The notes: generated from the letters alone by a model not told the origin. Shown: positions 7,823 to 16,127, numbered from the stretch's first letter. The stretch is 64,000 nucleotides of DNA from Rhodoglobus sp. (GCA_025463515.1 JAODAQ010000054.1:1-64000), one strand, 5' to 3'. Program-made: numbers and translations.

Positions 7823-8602
7823 TGCCAAGAACTGAAGCGCCGCCTCGCGGAACTGCCGCGAGGTCGGGGCGTTGAAGTGATTGCGCCCGGGGATCTCGAA
7901 GAACGTGCCATCCGGGCTCGCCGCGCACAGCGTGCGCGACTTCTCGAGGATGCGGTCCTCGCTGCCCGTGGCGAACAGCAGCGGCTGCGAGGGCGCATTC
8001 TCGACGGTCGGCTGCTCGCCGTCGCGCATCCCCTCGACGAGCGCGATGAGCGCCGTGAGGTCGTTGCCGGGGATGCCCGCCGCCATCTGCACGTAGGCGG
8101 CCGTCAGCTGATCCTCCACCGGGGTGCCATCGGCGATGAACCGCCGCGCCTCGTCGAGCTTGAAGCGGGTGAGCGGGTCGCCGTCCGGAATGCCACCGAG
8201 CACTGCCCGTGTAATGCGGTCAGGGAATTCGCGCGCCGACTTCCACCCGACCCGCGCGCCGAGCGAGTAGCCCACGTACTGCACCTCGTCGAGCAAGAAC
8301 GTGTCGAGCACCGACAGCACGTCGTCGGCGAGGATGCCCATGCTGTACTGCTCCGGATGGTGCGGCTTGTCGCTGGCCCCGTGACCGCGCTGGTCGATCG
8401 CGATCACATGGAACCCGGCGCGCAGCAGGTCGCGCACCCACCCCGTGAGGTTCCAGTTGCCGAGGGCGCTCGACGCGAATCCGTGGACGAGCAGCACCGT
8501 GGAGCCTGAAGGCTCGCCCCACTCGTAGGTGGCGATCTTCGTGCCGTCGGCGGCGACCACCGCGCGCGGGGGCGGGGCATCCGGATTCGGCATGACTCCC
8601 AT
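7817..8602 (-). CDS. Alpha/beta hydrolase
   Basis: About 261 residues. LLVHGFASSALGNW gives the oxyanion region. DQRGHGASDKPHH is a common hydrolase motif. GYSLGARVGW contains the nucleophile Ser in a G-x-S-x-G elbow, and GRNHFNAP carries the catalytic His. Cytoplasmic, no signal peptide. The start is ATG at 8602 or 8593 (MPNPDAPPP); the region upstream of 8602 belongs to the divergent gene. The stop TGA and the final Ala-Gly are contributed by the short repeat copy. Substrate unknown. Confidence 0.88.
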   Translation of the reverse strand: MGVMPNPDAPPPRAVVAADGTKIATYEWGEPSGSTVLLVHGFASSALGNWNLTGWVRDLLRAGFHVIAIDQRGHGASDKPHHPEQYSMGILADDVLSVLDTFLLDEVQYVGYSLGARVGWKSAREFPDRITRAVLGGIPDGDPLTRFKLDEARRFIADGTPVEDQLTAAYVQMAAGIPGNDLTALIALVEGMRDGEQPTVENAPSQPLLFATGSEDRILEKSRTLCAASPDGTFFEIPGRNHFNAPTSRQFREAALQFLAG

Positions 8603-8632
8603 TGTGTCGGCTGCCGGACGTAACTTGGCGTT

Positions 8633-9424
8633 GTGCCGGAGCATGTCGAGACCTGGTGGGCGCGTCGTCAGCGCTCGAAGGTCGCGCGCGTGCCGTACCC
8701 GGTGGGCTCGTACCGAGAGTTCTGGGAGACCTACCCCGTGCTCGTGAACCAGTACCACCCCGAGCTCAACCGCGGCATCGTATTGTCGCAGGTGCCGCCG
8801 GCCGCCGACGTGTGGCTGCTCTGGCAGTGCGACATGGGGCACCTGTTCGTCGCGACTCCGACCGAGCAGCGGCTGCGGCCGGGGCGCTCGCGGCGCCGGT
8901 CCACGTGGTGCCCCGAGTGCACGGGGCTCGCCGGCGCGTCCGTGTCGAAGCCGCGCTCGACGCTGTGCGCGACGTCGCGCGCCGAGGAGTACGTCGTGGG
9001 GGAGGCCTTCGTGAGCGACTGTGCCCCGCGCCCGGCCTCGGCGGCAGAAGACCTGCTGCGCCAGAGGCTGCTCGACCGGCTGCCGCTCATCACGTCCAAC
9101 GCCGTGAGGGTGCCGCGCCCGTTCTTCACGCACCTCGAGGTGTGGCCGGACATCGTGCTGCCAGACTTGCGGGTCGCCATCGAGTACGACACGACGGGAC
9201 GCGACGGCCTCGAGCATGTCGGCAAGCGTGAGCTCGTCGATATCCGGAAAGACCGCCTGCTGCGCGCCGCGCACTGGGAGGTCGTCCGGGTGCGCACCGG
9301 AAAGCTCAAGCCGATCGGGCCGCACGACGTGCATGGCGGCACCTCGGCCCGCACGGTCGACCGCGTGCTCGACCGGCTGCGGGAGATCCGCGGCGACCTG
9401 ATCGTGAACTCCTGGCTGGCGTAG
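8633..9424 (+). CDS. Zinc-ribbon domain plus restriction-endonuclease-fold protein
   Basis: 263 residues with two apparent modules. The N-terminal part has a two-pair metal-binding pattern: WQCDMGHLF supplies Cys and His, and STWCPECTG supplies two Cys, as in DUF4379-like zinc ribbons. The C-terminal part (from about residue 140) reads HLEVWPDIVLPDLRVAIEYD then DIRKDRLLRAAHWEVVRVR. That is the PD-(D/E)xK pattern of Vsr/DUF559-type nucleases, with Asp, Glu/Asp and Lys candidates in order. The function is therefore a possible DNA nuclease or nicking enzyme; this is inference. The GTG start is close to the divergent hydrolase. No methylase is nearby. Confidence 0.6.
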   Translation: MPEHVETWWARRQRSKVARVPYPVGSYREFWETYPVLVNQYHPELNRGIVLSQVPPAADVWLLWQCDMGHLFVATPTEQRLRPGRSRRRSTWCPECTGLAGASVSKPRSTLCATSRAEEYVVGEAFVSDCAPRPASAAEDLLRQRLLDRLPLITSNAVRVPRPFFTHLEVWPDIVLPDLRVAIEYDTTGRDGLEHVGKRELVDIRKDRLLRAAHWEVVRVRTGKLKPIGPHDVHGGTSARTVDRVLDRLREIRGDLIVNSWLA

Positions 9425-9427
9425 GCG

Positions 9428-9503
9428 GGTTGAGTAGGGCGCTCTGGCGCCCGTATCGAAACCGGTAGGCCAAGGTTTCGATACGGCGCCGGGGCGCCTA
9501 CTC
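9428..9503. repeat. Tail-to-tail pair of palindromic repeats
   Basis: Long copy 9428-9463 (+; perfect stem GGGCGC/GCGCCC, loop TCTG) and short copy about 9474-9503 (-; stem GGCGC/GCGCC, loop CCCG). The outer end of the second copy has degenerated from GGTTGAGTAG to GCGCGAGTAG. Its TAG is the stop of the coiled-coil gene on the minus strand. Confidence 0.92.
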
Positions 9504-10340
9504 GCGCAGCCTGTCCGCCTCCGCACGGAGGTCGGACGAGCGCCGCGACGCCCGGTCGCGATCGCGGCCGAGGGCGCGCAAGTCGCGGTCCGACTCGCGC
9601 AGCTCGTCCTCGAGCGCGGCGACCTGCTCCTCGAGGTCGGCGAGCCGCGACTCGAGCCGCGACCGGCGGGTCTCGACGTCCGAGATGCTGCGCTCGATCC
9701 CGCGCACCTCGAGCTTGGCCTCGTCGGCCTTCTTCTCCGCTTCCTTCGCCGCCCGCACGACGGCGAGGTCGCGCACGGCTTTTCGCTCGGCGGCAGGGCG
9801 AGGGGCAGACAGCATGGATGCCTCGGGCGCCGCCACGGCATCCGTCAAGTCCACCGGCTCGATGCCGGTCGCCTCAAGCCCGCGCACCAGACGGCCACTT
9901 CGCACGGCCGCTGCGGCCGCCGGATCGTTCAGCGCCGCCTGGAGGGTCTTCGCGACCTCCTCGACCACGGTCGCGGTCAGGTTGTGGCGGGCGTCGGACG
10001 CGAGCCCGGATGCCTCCCTCGCGAGCGCGTTGACCAGCGCCCGGCGCTGGCGGGTGAGGTCTGCGAGCTGCGCTCGATCGAGCTCCTCCTGCGCCTCCCG
10101 CATGGTCTCCCCGAGCTCGGCGAGCTGCTCGAGCTCGTCGGCCCGCTCGCGTGCGAGCAGGTTCACCGCCCACGCCGCGGGGGAGGGCTTCTTCAGCTCC
10201 TGCACCCGGGCCGCGAGCTCGAGGTCTGCGGAGTCCTTCACCTCGCGCGCCGCGGCATTGCGGGCCGCGGTGAACTCCGCAGGCGCGAGTGCGTAGAGCG
10301 GGTCGGCTATCGAGGCGAGTGTGAGTTTCAGGCCGGCCAC
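9498..10340 (-). CDS. Coiled-coil protein of unknown function
   Basis: About 280 residues. The N-terminal half is helical and starts LTLASIADPLYALAPAEFTAARN, followed by KKPSPAAWAVNLLARER, a conserved-looking patch. From about residue 185 to the end it is a continuous Arg/Glu-rich heptad pattern (SRLESRLADLEEQVAALEDE), a long coiled coil. No enzymatic motif is seen and I recognise no named family. The GTG at 10340 overlaps the end of the upstream DUF1761 gene by 13 bases, so the two are probably co-transcribed. Its stop lies in a degenerate repeat copy. Confidence 0.7.
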   Translation of the reverse strand: MAGLKLTLASIADPLYALAPAEFTAARNAAAREVKDSADLELAARVQELKKPSPAAWAVNLLARERADELEQLAELGETMREAQEELDRAQLADLTRQRRALVNALAREASGLASDARHNLTATVVEEVAKTLQAALNDPAAAAAVRSGRLVRGLEATGIEPVDLTDAVAAPEASMLSAPRPAAERKAVRDLAVVRAAKEAEKKADEAKLEVRGIERSISDVETRRSRLESRLADLEEQVAALEDELRESDRDLRALGRDRDRASRRSSDLRAEADRLRE

Positions 10341-10750
10341 ACCCCGATGATGAGCGCCATGACCATGATGGTCACGAGCTCGTGCGCGACGTTGAGGACA
10401 GTGAGCCCGGTCGGGCGGCCGTCGAACGCGTCGTGCGTGATGAACCTCGCGGCGGTGAATCCGGCCCACAGGATCAGGCCCGTGAGCAGGGCGTTCACGA
10501 GGAAGCTGCCGCCGTAGAACTCGAACGAGATCGACACGGCACCGGCGAGCACCCACGCCGTGACGAAGCTCACGATGACGGTGATGACGATGGGCCGCAC
10601 CGCGTCCTTCGCATTGCCGGAGGGAGTGACGCCAGCGGCTTTCATCCAGTAGTTGCCGAAGACCTTCGGCGTGTACCAGATCGATCCGATGACCATGCTC
10701 GAGAGCGTGGCGAGGACTACGGCGATGTAGTTGATCGAGGGTGCGTTCAT
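10328..10750 (-). CDS. DUF1761 membrane protein
   Basis: 140 residues with four predicted transmembrane helices. The N-terminus (NYIAVVLATLSSMVIGSIWY) and the WYTPKVFGNYWMKAAG loop are the DUF1761 hallmarks. Family function is unknown. It lies between the UvrA-like ATPase and the coiled-coil gene on the same strand, and it overlaps the coiled-coil gene. That suggests a small operon with no obvious common theme. Confidence 0.9.
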   Translation of the reverse strand: MNAPSINYIAVVLATLSSMVIGSIWYTPKVFGNYWMKAAGVTPSGNAKDAVRPIVITVIVSFVTAWVLAGAVSISFEFYGGSFLVNALLTGLILWAGFTAARFITHDAFDGRPTGLTVLNVAHELVTIMVMALIIGVWPA

Positions 10751-10751
10751 G

Positions 10752-13094
10752 CTACGAAACGTACTCCTTGAGGTGCTTGCCGGTAAGGGTGGATGCGTCA
10801 GCGACGAGTGCGGCGGGCGTCCCCTCGAAGACGACGCTCCCGCCGTCGTGGCCGGCGCCGGGGCCGATGTCGATGATCCAGTCGGCGTGCGCCATGACCG
10901 CCTGGTGGTGCTCGATCACGATCACGGACTTGCCGGAGTCGACGAGCCGGTCGAGGAGGCCGAGCAATTGCTCGACATCGGCAAGGTGCAAGCCCGTGGT
11001 GGGCTCGTCGAGGACGTAGACGCCGCCCTTCTCCGCCATGTTGATCGCGAGCTTGAGCCGCTGGCGCTCGCCGCCCGACAGGGTGGTGAGGGGCTGGCCG
11101 AGGCTGAGGTACCCCAGGCCGACATCGACCATGCGGGAGAGGATCGCGTGCGCCGCCTTCACTCCGGTCTCGTCGAAGTACTCCTCGGCCTCGGTCACCG
11201 ACATCGCGAGGACCTCGGCGATGTTCTTGCCGCCGAGCGTGTACTCGAGCACCTCGGCCTGGAACCGCTTGCCCTCGCAGACCTCGCACACGTTCGCGAC
11301 GCTGCCCATCGCGCCGAGGTCGGTGTAGATGACGCCGTTGCCGTTGCAGGTGGGGCAGGCGCCCTCCGAGTTCGCGCTGAACAGGGCGGGCTTCACGCCA
11401 TTCTCCTTGGCGAATGCGGCGCGGATCGGGTCGAGCAGGCCCGTGTACGTCGCCGGATTGCTGCGGCGCGAGCCGCGGATCGGGGTCTGGTCCACCGAGA
11501 TGACGTCGGCGCCCCTGGGCAGGGAGCCGTGGATGAGCGAGCTCTTGCCCGAACCTGCGACGCCCGTGATCACGGTGAGGACTCCGAGCGGGACGTCGAC
11601 CGAGACATCCTTGAGGTTGTTGCGCGTTGCATTGCGGATCTCGAGCTTGCCGCTCGGGGTGCGCACTGACCCCTTGATCGCGGCGCGGTCGTCGAAGTGC
11701 TTTCCGGTGAGGGTGCCGCTCGCCCGCAGCTCCTCCACGGTGCCGGTGAACTGGATCTCTCCGCCGTTCACGCCCGCGCGCGGGCCCAGGTCGACGATGT
11801 GGTCGGCGATCGCGATCGTCTCCGGCTTGTGCTCGACGACGATCACGGTGTTGCCCTTGTCGCGCAGCTGGAGCAGGAGCGTGTTCATGCGCTGGATGTC
11901 GTGCGGGTGGAGGCCGATCGTCGGTTCGTCGAAGATGTACGACACGTCGGTGAGGCTCGAGCCGAGGTGCCGGATCATCTTGGTGCGCTGCGCCTCCCCG
12001 CCCGAGAGCGTGCCCGAGGGGCGGTCGAGCGTGAGGTACCCGAGGCCGACATCCACGAAGGAGTCGAGCGCGCCCTGCAGGTTCGCGAGCAGCGGTGCAA
12101 TACCGGGGGAGTCGACGCCGCGCACCCACTCGGCGAGGTCGCTGATCTGCATGGCGCAGGCCTCGGCGATGTTGATCCCACGGATCCTCGACGACCTGGC
12201 GCCCTCGTTGAGGCGGGTGCCGCCGCACTCGGGGCAGGCGGTGAAAGTCACGGCGCGCTCGACGAAGGCGCGGATGTGCGGCTGCATCGCCTCCACGTCC
12301 TTCGACAGGAACGACTTCTGCACCTTCGGGACGAGGCCCTCGTAGGTCATGTTGATGCCCGCGAGCTTGACCTTGGTGGGCTCCTTGTACAGGAAGTCGT
12401 GCACCTCGGTCGGGGTGAAGTCGCGGATCGGCTTGTCGGGCGGCACGAGGCCGGACTCGGTGAAGATGCGCACCATCCAGCCGTCCGCGCTGTAGCCCGG
12501 GATCGTGAACGCGCCCTCGCTGATCGCCTTGCTGTCGTCGTAGAGCTGGGTGAGGTCGATGTCGGTGACGCTGCCCATACCCTCGCACCGGGGGCACATG
12601 CCGCCGGTGATCGTGAACTCGCGCTTCTCGGCCTTCTTGTCGCCGACCTTGATCGCGCCGCCACCGGTGGCCGACGCCACGTTGAACGAGAAGGCCTGCG
12701 GCGAGCCGACGTGGGGCTCGCCGAGGCGGCTGAACAGGATGCGCAGCATCGCATTCGCGTCGGTGGCGGTGCCGACCGTGGAGCGCGAGTTCGCGCCCAT
12801 ACGCTCCTGGTCGACGATGATCGCGGTGGTGAGCCCGGTCATGACGTCGACGTCGGGGCGGCCGGGCGCGGCCATGAGCCCCTGCAGGAACGCGCTGTAG
12901 GTCTCGTTGATCAGGCGCTGGGATTCAGCGGCGATAGTCCCGAACACGAGGCTGGACTTGCCCGAGCCGGAGACGCCGGTGAAAACCGTGAGCCGCCGCT
13001 TGGGCAGGTCGACGTCCACATTCTTGAGATTGTTCTCGCGCGCGCCGCGAATCGTGATGGTGTCGTGGGAGTCGGCTGTGTTCACGGTGTCCAC
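10752..13094 (-). CDS. UvrA-like ATP-binding protein (short, DrrC-type)
   Basis: 780-residue twin-ABC protein of the UvrA family, against about 950 for housekeeping UvrA. Walker A motifs are GVSGSGKSS (40-48) and GVAGSGKSS. Signature motifs LSGGEAQR and LSGGERQR and both zinc modules (CPRC, CPECGG; CPTCNGNG with CEVCEGKRF) are present. The shorter length points to a reduced UvrB-binding region, as in UvrA2/DrrC proteins that accompany DNA-damaging drug resistance. It would bind damaged or drug-intercalated DNA and hydrolyse ATP. The GTG start directly abuts the TAA of the NUDIX gene, so the two form an operon. Confidence 0.88.
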   Translation of the reverse strand: MDTVNTADSHDTITIRGARENNLKNVDVDLPKRRLTVFTGVSGSGKSSLVFGTIAAESQRLINETYSAFLQGLMAAPGRPDVDVMTGLTTAIIVDQERMGANSRSTVGTATDANAMLRILFSRLGEPHVGSPQAFSFNVASATGGGAIKVGDKKAEKREFTITGGMCPRCEGMGSVTDIDLTQLYDDSKAISEGAFTIPGYSADGWMVRIFTESGLVPPDKPIRDFTPTEVHDFLYKEPTKVKLAGINMTYEGLVPKVQKSFLSKDVEAMQPHIRAFVERAVTFTACPECGGTRLNEGARSSRIRGINIAEACAMQISDLAEWVRGVDSPGIAPLLANLQGALDSFVDVGLGYLTLDRPSGTLSGGEAQRTKMIRHLGSSLTDVSYIFDEPTIGLHPHDIQRMNTLLLQLRDKGNTVIVVEHKPETIAIADHIVDLGPRAGVNGGEIQFTGTVEELRASGTLTGKHFDDRAAIKGSVRTPSGKLEIRNATRNNLKDVSVDVPLGVLTVITGVAGSGKSSLIHGSLPRGADVISVDQTPIRGSRRSNPATYTGLLDPIRAAFAKENGVKPALFSANSEGACPTCNGNGVIYTDLGAMGSVANVCEVCEGKRFQAEVLEYTLGGKNIAEVLAMSVTEAEEYFDETGVKAAHAILSRMVDVGLGYLSLGQPLTTLSGGERQRLKLAINMAEKGGVYVLDEPTTGLHLADVEQLLGLLDRLVDSGKSVIVIEHHQAVMAHADWIIDIGPGAGHDGGSVVFEGTPAALVADASTLTGKHLKEYVS

Positions 13095-13547
13095 TTAACC
13101 AGAGACTGCGGACAGAATGCTTCCTAGTATTGGCAGCTGCCCCTTGACGAGCTTCTCGCGCGCGGTGTCGAGGTCGAACCACTGCGCGGTCTCGAGCTCG
13201 GGAAAGTGCTGCATCCGCCCCGATCGCGGCGGCCACTCGACCTCGAAGGTGTTGCTCGCCACGAACGCGGCATCTCCTTCGGCCGTGAACACGGTCAGCC
13301 GCTTGCCGGAGGGCTGCCGGAACTCGCCGAGCAGCGTGTAGTCGGCTTCGGGCGCGGGTGCGCCGATCTCCTCCGCGAACTCGCGCAGGGCTGCGGCGAG
13401 CGGGTCCTCGTCGGTGTACAGCCCCTTCGGGATGCTCCAGGCCGCGGCATCCTTGCGAGCCCAGAACGGCCCGCCCATCTTGCCGATGAAGACCTCGAGG
13501 CCGGGCGTGCGCCGGTACAGCAGGATGCCCGCGCTGAACTCGACCAT
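13095..13547 (-). CDS. NUDIX hydrolase
   Basis: 150 residues. The NUDIX box runs from GLYTDEDPLAAALREF into the metal-binding AEEIGA, followed by typical EFRQPSGKRLTVF strands. The N-terminal SAGILLYRRTPGLEVFIGKMGGPFW and IPKG match NTP-pyrophosphohydrolases of the MutT/DR1025 type. It probably hydrolyses a nucleoside diphosphate-linked compound. I chose the ATG at 13547 (MVEFSAG). It is immediately upstream of the UvrA-like gene without spacing, so a joint role in coping with nucleotide or DNA damage is a reasonable inference. Confidence 0.88.
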   Translation of the reverse strand: MVEFSAGILLYRRTPGLEVFIGKMGGPFWARKDAAAWSIPKGLYTDEDPLAAALREFAEEIGAPAPEADYTLLGEFRQPSGKRLTVFTAEGDAAFVASNTFEVEWPPRSGRMQHFPELETAQWFDLDTAREKLVKGQLPILGSILSAVSG

Positions 13548-13586
13548 GCGCTCGACGTTACCCCCGCGCCCCGACACCCCCGCCCA

Positions 13587-13678
13587 ACCTTCCGAAATGA
13601 CGGAGATCGGGCCGCCGCGACGTGAATCCATGCGGACCCGCGCTCGACCGGACGCCTGAATCCGTCATTTCGGAAGGT
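13587..13678. repeat. Long inverted repeat, 18-bp perfect arms
   Basis: ACCTTCCGAAATGACGGA at 13587-13604 and its exact reverse complement at 13661-13678 flank a 56-base loop. It fills the gap upstream of the NUDIX gene and downstream of the ABC permease. The left side, CGCCCA-ACCTTCC, resembles the arm of the inverted repeat at 16185, suggesting a second family of intergenic palindromes. The whole 13548-13777 stretch holds no gene. Confidence 0.85.
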
Positions 13679-13777
13679 CACGGAGGGGACGGATCGGCGC
13701 GGAGGGACGAGGGCTGAGGTTAAACGGCTCCGCCCGCCTCCCGGAACGGGACGGCGGGGGAGTCCGGCCGAGTCGCC

Positions 13778-14542
13778 TCAGCCGACCTTGCGGCGGTAGA
13801 CCACGATCGCGAAGGCGTACGCGGCGATGAGGATGCCGACGAGCCACGCCAGCGCGATCCAGATGTCGTTGCCCACCGGCTCCTGGGCGAACAGCGCCCG
13901 GATCGTGTCCACGATCGACGTCACGGGCTGGTGCTCGGCGAACCAGGCGACGGGGCCGGGCATCGTGTCGGTGGGGACGAACGCCGAGCTGATGAACGGC
14001 AGGAAGATCAGCGGGTAGCTGAACGCGCTCGCGCCGTCCACGGTCTTGGCGGAGAGCCCGGCGATCACCGCGAGCCAGGTCAGCGCGAGGGTGAACAGCA
14101 CGAGGATGCCCGCCACCGCCAGCCACGCCCCGACCGACGCTCCCGTGCGGAAGCCCATGATCAGCGCGACGCCGATCACGATCGCCACGGAGACCAGGTT
14201 CGCCACCAGTGAGGTGAGCACGTGGGCCCACAGCACGCTCGACCGCGCGATCGGCATGGACTGGAAGCGGTCGACGATCCCGCCCTGCATGTCGAGGAAC
14301 AGCCGGTACGCCGTGTAGGCGATCCCCGACGCGATCGTGATCAGCAGGATGCCCGGGAGCATGTAGTTGATGTACGACTCGTCCGAGCCGGTCTTGATCG
14401 CCCCGCCGAGCACGTACACGAACAGCAGCATGAGCGCGATCGGGGTGACCGCGGTGGTGATGATCGTGTCCGGGCTGCGGAGGATGTGGCGCAGCGAGCG
14501 TCCGGTGAGGACACCGGTGTCACTGATGACGTGGGTGGTCAT
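13778..14542 (-). CDS. ABC-2 type transporter permease (DrrB-like)
   Basis: 254 residues with six predicted transmembrane helices. The segment GGIVDRFQSMPIARSSVLWAH is the conserved cytoplasmic ABC-2 permease motif. It pairs with the upstream ATPase (ATGA overlap) to form an exporter of the daunorubicin-resistance type, moving a drug, lipid or polyketide out of the cell. Being last in the PadR-DUF1048-ATPase-permease operon, it is probably derepressed by a PadR ligand. Confidence 0.92.
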   Translation of the reverse strand: MTTHVISDTGVLTGRSLRHILRSPDTIITTAVTPIALMLLFVYVLGGAIKTGSDESYINYMLPGILLITIASGIAYTAYRLFLDMQGGIVDRFQSMPIARSSVLWAHVLTSLVANLVSVAIVIGVALIMGFRTGASVGAWLAVAGILVLFTLALTWLAVIAGLSAKTVDGASAFSYPLIFLPFISSAFVPTDTMPGPVAWFAEHQPVTSIVDTIRALFAQEPVGNDIWIALAWLVGILIAAYAFAIVVYRRKVG

Positions 14543-15315
14543 GCGATTTCCCTTTCAGATTCGGTCTCCCCGACGAGGGCGAGGAACACGTCCTCGAGGG
14601 AGGGCTGCTTCTCGATGTACTCCTTCTCGGCGGGCGGCAGGAGCTGCTTGAGCTCGCTGAGCGTGCCGTTCTGGATGATCGTGCCTTTGTGCAGGATCGC
14701 GATCCGGTCGGCCAAGTGCTCGGCCTCGTCGAGGTACTGCGTGGTCAGGAGCACGGTCGTGCCCTGGTCGGCGAGCTGTTTGACGGTCTGCCAGACCTCG
14801 ATGCGCGCCTGCGGGTCGAGGCCGGTGGTCGGCTCGTCGAGGAAGATGATCGGCGGGTTGCCGATCAGGCTCATCGCGATGTCGAGCCGCCGCCGCATGC
14901 CGCCCGAGTACGTCGCCGCCTTGCGGTTGCCCGCGTCGGTGAGCGAGAAGCGGGAGAGCAGGTCGTCCGCGATCGCGCCCGGGTTCTTCAGGTGGCGGAG
15001 CTTGGCGACGAGCACCAGGTTCTCCCGGCCCGTGAGCACCCCGTCGACTGCGGCGAACTGACCGGTGAGGCTGATCGACTCACGCACGTCGCCGGGCTTC
15101 GCCGCCACGTCGAACCCGTACACGGTCGCCTCGCCCGCATCAGACTTCAGCAGCGTCGAGAGGATGCGCACGAGCGTGGTCTTGCCAGCGCCGTTCGATC
15201 CCAGCAGGGCGAAGATGGTGCCCGCCGCCACGTCGAAGTCGACGCCCTGCAGCACGTGCACCTCCTTGAACGACTTGGTGATGCCCTTCACCCGGATGGC
15301 GGGTTCGGTGGTCAC
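14539..15315 (-). CDS. ABC transporter ATP-binding protein (DrrA-like)
   Basis: About 258 residues. Walker A GSNGAGKTT (with Ser in place of the usual Pro), signature YSGGMRRRLDIA, Walker B FLDEPTTGLDPQ and the H-loop region are all present. TTQYLDEAEHLADRI is the DrrA form, with Gln where most ABC proteins have His. The C-terminal LEDVFLALVGE tail is typical of DrrA. The start GTG overlaps the DUF1048 stop (GTGA), and the stop overlaps the permease ATG. It powers the adjacent permease. Confidence 0.94.
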   Translation of the reverse strand: MTTEPAIRVKGITKSFKEVHVLQGVDFDVAAGTIFALLGSNGAGKTTLVRILSTLLKSDAGEATVYGFDVAAKPGDVRESISLTGQFAAVDGVLTGRENLVLVAKLRHLKNPGAIADDLLSRFSLTDAGNRKAATYSGGMRRRLDIAMSLIGNPPIIFLDEPTTGLDPQARIEVWQTVKQLADQGTTVLLTTQYLDEAEHLADRIAILHKGTIIQNGTLSELKQLLPPAEKEYIEKQPSLEDVFLALVGETESEREIA

Positions 15316-15680
15316 TTCTGATCGCCTCCTTCGAGGTCGTCGATCGCCTTGGTCAGGCGAGCGCGCTCCTTGTCGATCCACTGCTGGCCGCTGTAGGCCC
15401 GGGCGAACGTCTCGGCGAAGTCCACCGGGTCGTCGCCGACGATGTCGCGCACCGGGGTGCCGTCCAGGGAGGCGCGCTCCCAGAGGTCCGCCAGGTCGGT
15501 GAACATCGTGACGAGCGTCTCGCCGTCGGTGATGCCGCCGTAGTACATGAAGTACCGGTGCATCGCCTTCGCGGCGGATCCGTACGGCTCGGGGAGGGCC
15601 TCGATCCGTGCCTTGTCCTGCTTGTACTGCTTCTTCTGCTCGAGCGACCCGGTCAGGGCCTCGATCCACTTTGCTGCCAT
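15312..15680 (-). CDS. DUF1048 family protein
   Basis: 122 residues, helical, starting MAAKWIEALTGSLEQKKQYK. The middle contains AAKAMHRYFMYYGGITDGET, which is diagnostic of DUF1048. Members usually lie between a PadR regulator and an ABC exporter, as here, but their role is unknown. The ribosome binding site GGAGAG lies inside the last codons of padR, so translation is coupled. The ATG is chosen over upstream codons for that reason. Confidence 0.9.
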   Translation of the reverse strand: MAAKWIEALTGSLEQKKQYKQDKARIEALPEPYGSAAKAMHRYFMYYGGITDGETLVTMFTDLADLWERASLDGTPVRDIVGDDPVDFAETFARAYSGQQWIDKERARLTKAIDDLEGGDQK

Positions 15681-15682
15681 GA

Positions 15683-16048
15683 TTACTCTCCTTCGCCCTT
15701 GGGCTGTTCGGTCTGCTGGTGTTCGATGCTGTTGTGGAGCTGGCCGATCCGCTCTGAGAGGAAGCTCCAAGCCCCCCAGAACTCCTCGAGGTACTCGACG
15801 CCGGCGGCGTTGATCGAGTACACCTTGCGAGGCGGCCCCTTCTCTGACGGCACCTTCTCGACGTCCACGAAGCCGCGCTGCTCGATCCGGACCAGCAGCG
15901 CGTAGACGGTGCCCTCGACGATGTCGGAGAACCCCTGCTCGCGCAGTCGTGCCGTGATGTCATAGCCGTACGCCGGCTGGTCGGCCAGGAGTGCGAGAAC
16001 GATGCCCTCCAGCGTGCCCTTGAGCATCTCGGTCATCTGCTTGGCCAT
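15683..16048 (-). CDS. PadR family transcriptional regulator
   Basis: 121 residues. The winged helix KGTLEGIVLALLADQPAYGYDITARL and EGTVYALLVRIEQRGFVDVEKV is classic PadR. The C-terminal dimerisation helix is short (AWSFLSERIGQLHNSIEH). GGAGG lies a few bases before the ATG. As first gene of the export operon it is probably an autorepressor released by a toxic ligand. Three CTA-N4-5-TAG palindromes overlap its predicted promoter. Confidence 0.94.
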   Translation of the reverse strand: MAKQMTEMLKGTLEGIVLALLADQPAYGYDITARLREQGFSDIVEGTVYALLVRIEQRGFVDVEKVPSEKGPPRKVYSINAAGVEYLEEFWGAWSFLSERIGQLHNSIEHQQTEQPKGEGE

Positions 16049-16068
16049 GGAAACCTCCTTCCCTTTCT

Positions 16069-16127
16069 CTACTCAGTAGTGCTGACTACCACTAGATAGT
16101 AACGCCGACTACCGGTAGATAGCAACA
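16069..16127 (-). promoter_or_regulatory. padR operon promoter with three palindromic half-site repeats
   Basis: Read on the minus strand, TTGCTA, 18 bases, then TACTAT make a plausible -35/-10. CTACCGGTAG (16109-16118) is a perfect palindrome within the spacer. CTACCACTAG (16086-16095) and CTACTCAGTAG (16069-16079) follow downstream. The first two lie in 20-bp direct repeats (16084-16103 and 16107-16126) with three mismatches. PadR binding is inferred. Confidence 0.6.

Noticed and set aside
8603-9841. Extending the hydrolase (7817-8602) upstream to a 674-codon protein
   Set aside because: The extra part is antisense to the zinc-ribbon gene, has Arg/Ala-rich shadow composition and crosses a repeat pair. 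The hydrolase domain begins properly at 8602/8593.
13548-13777. A small gene in the gap upstream of the NUDIX gene
   Set aside because: No start with a ribosome binding site and no normal codon use. The gap is filled by the long inverted repeat.
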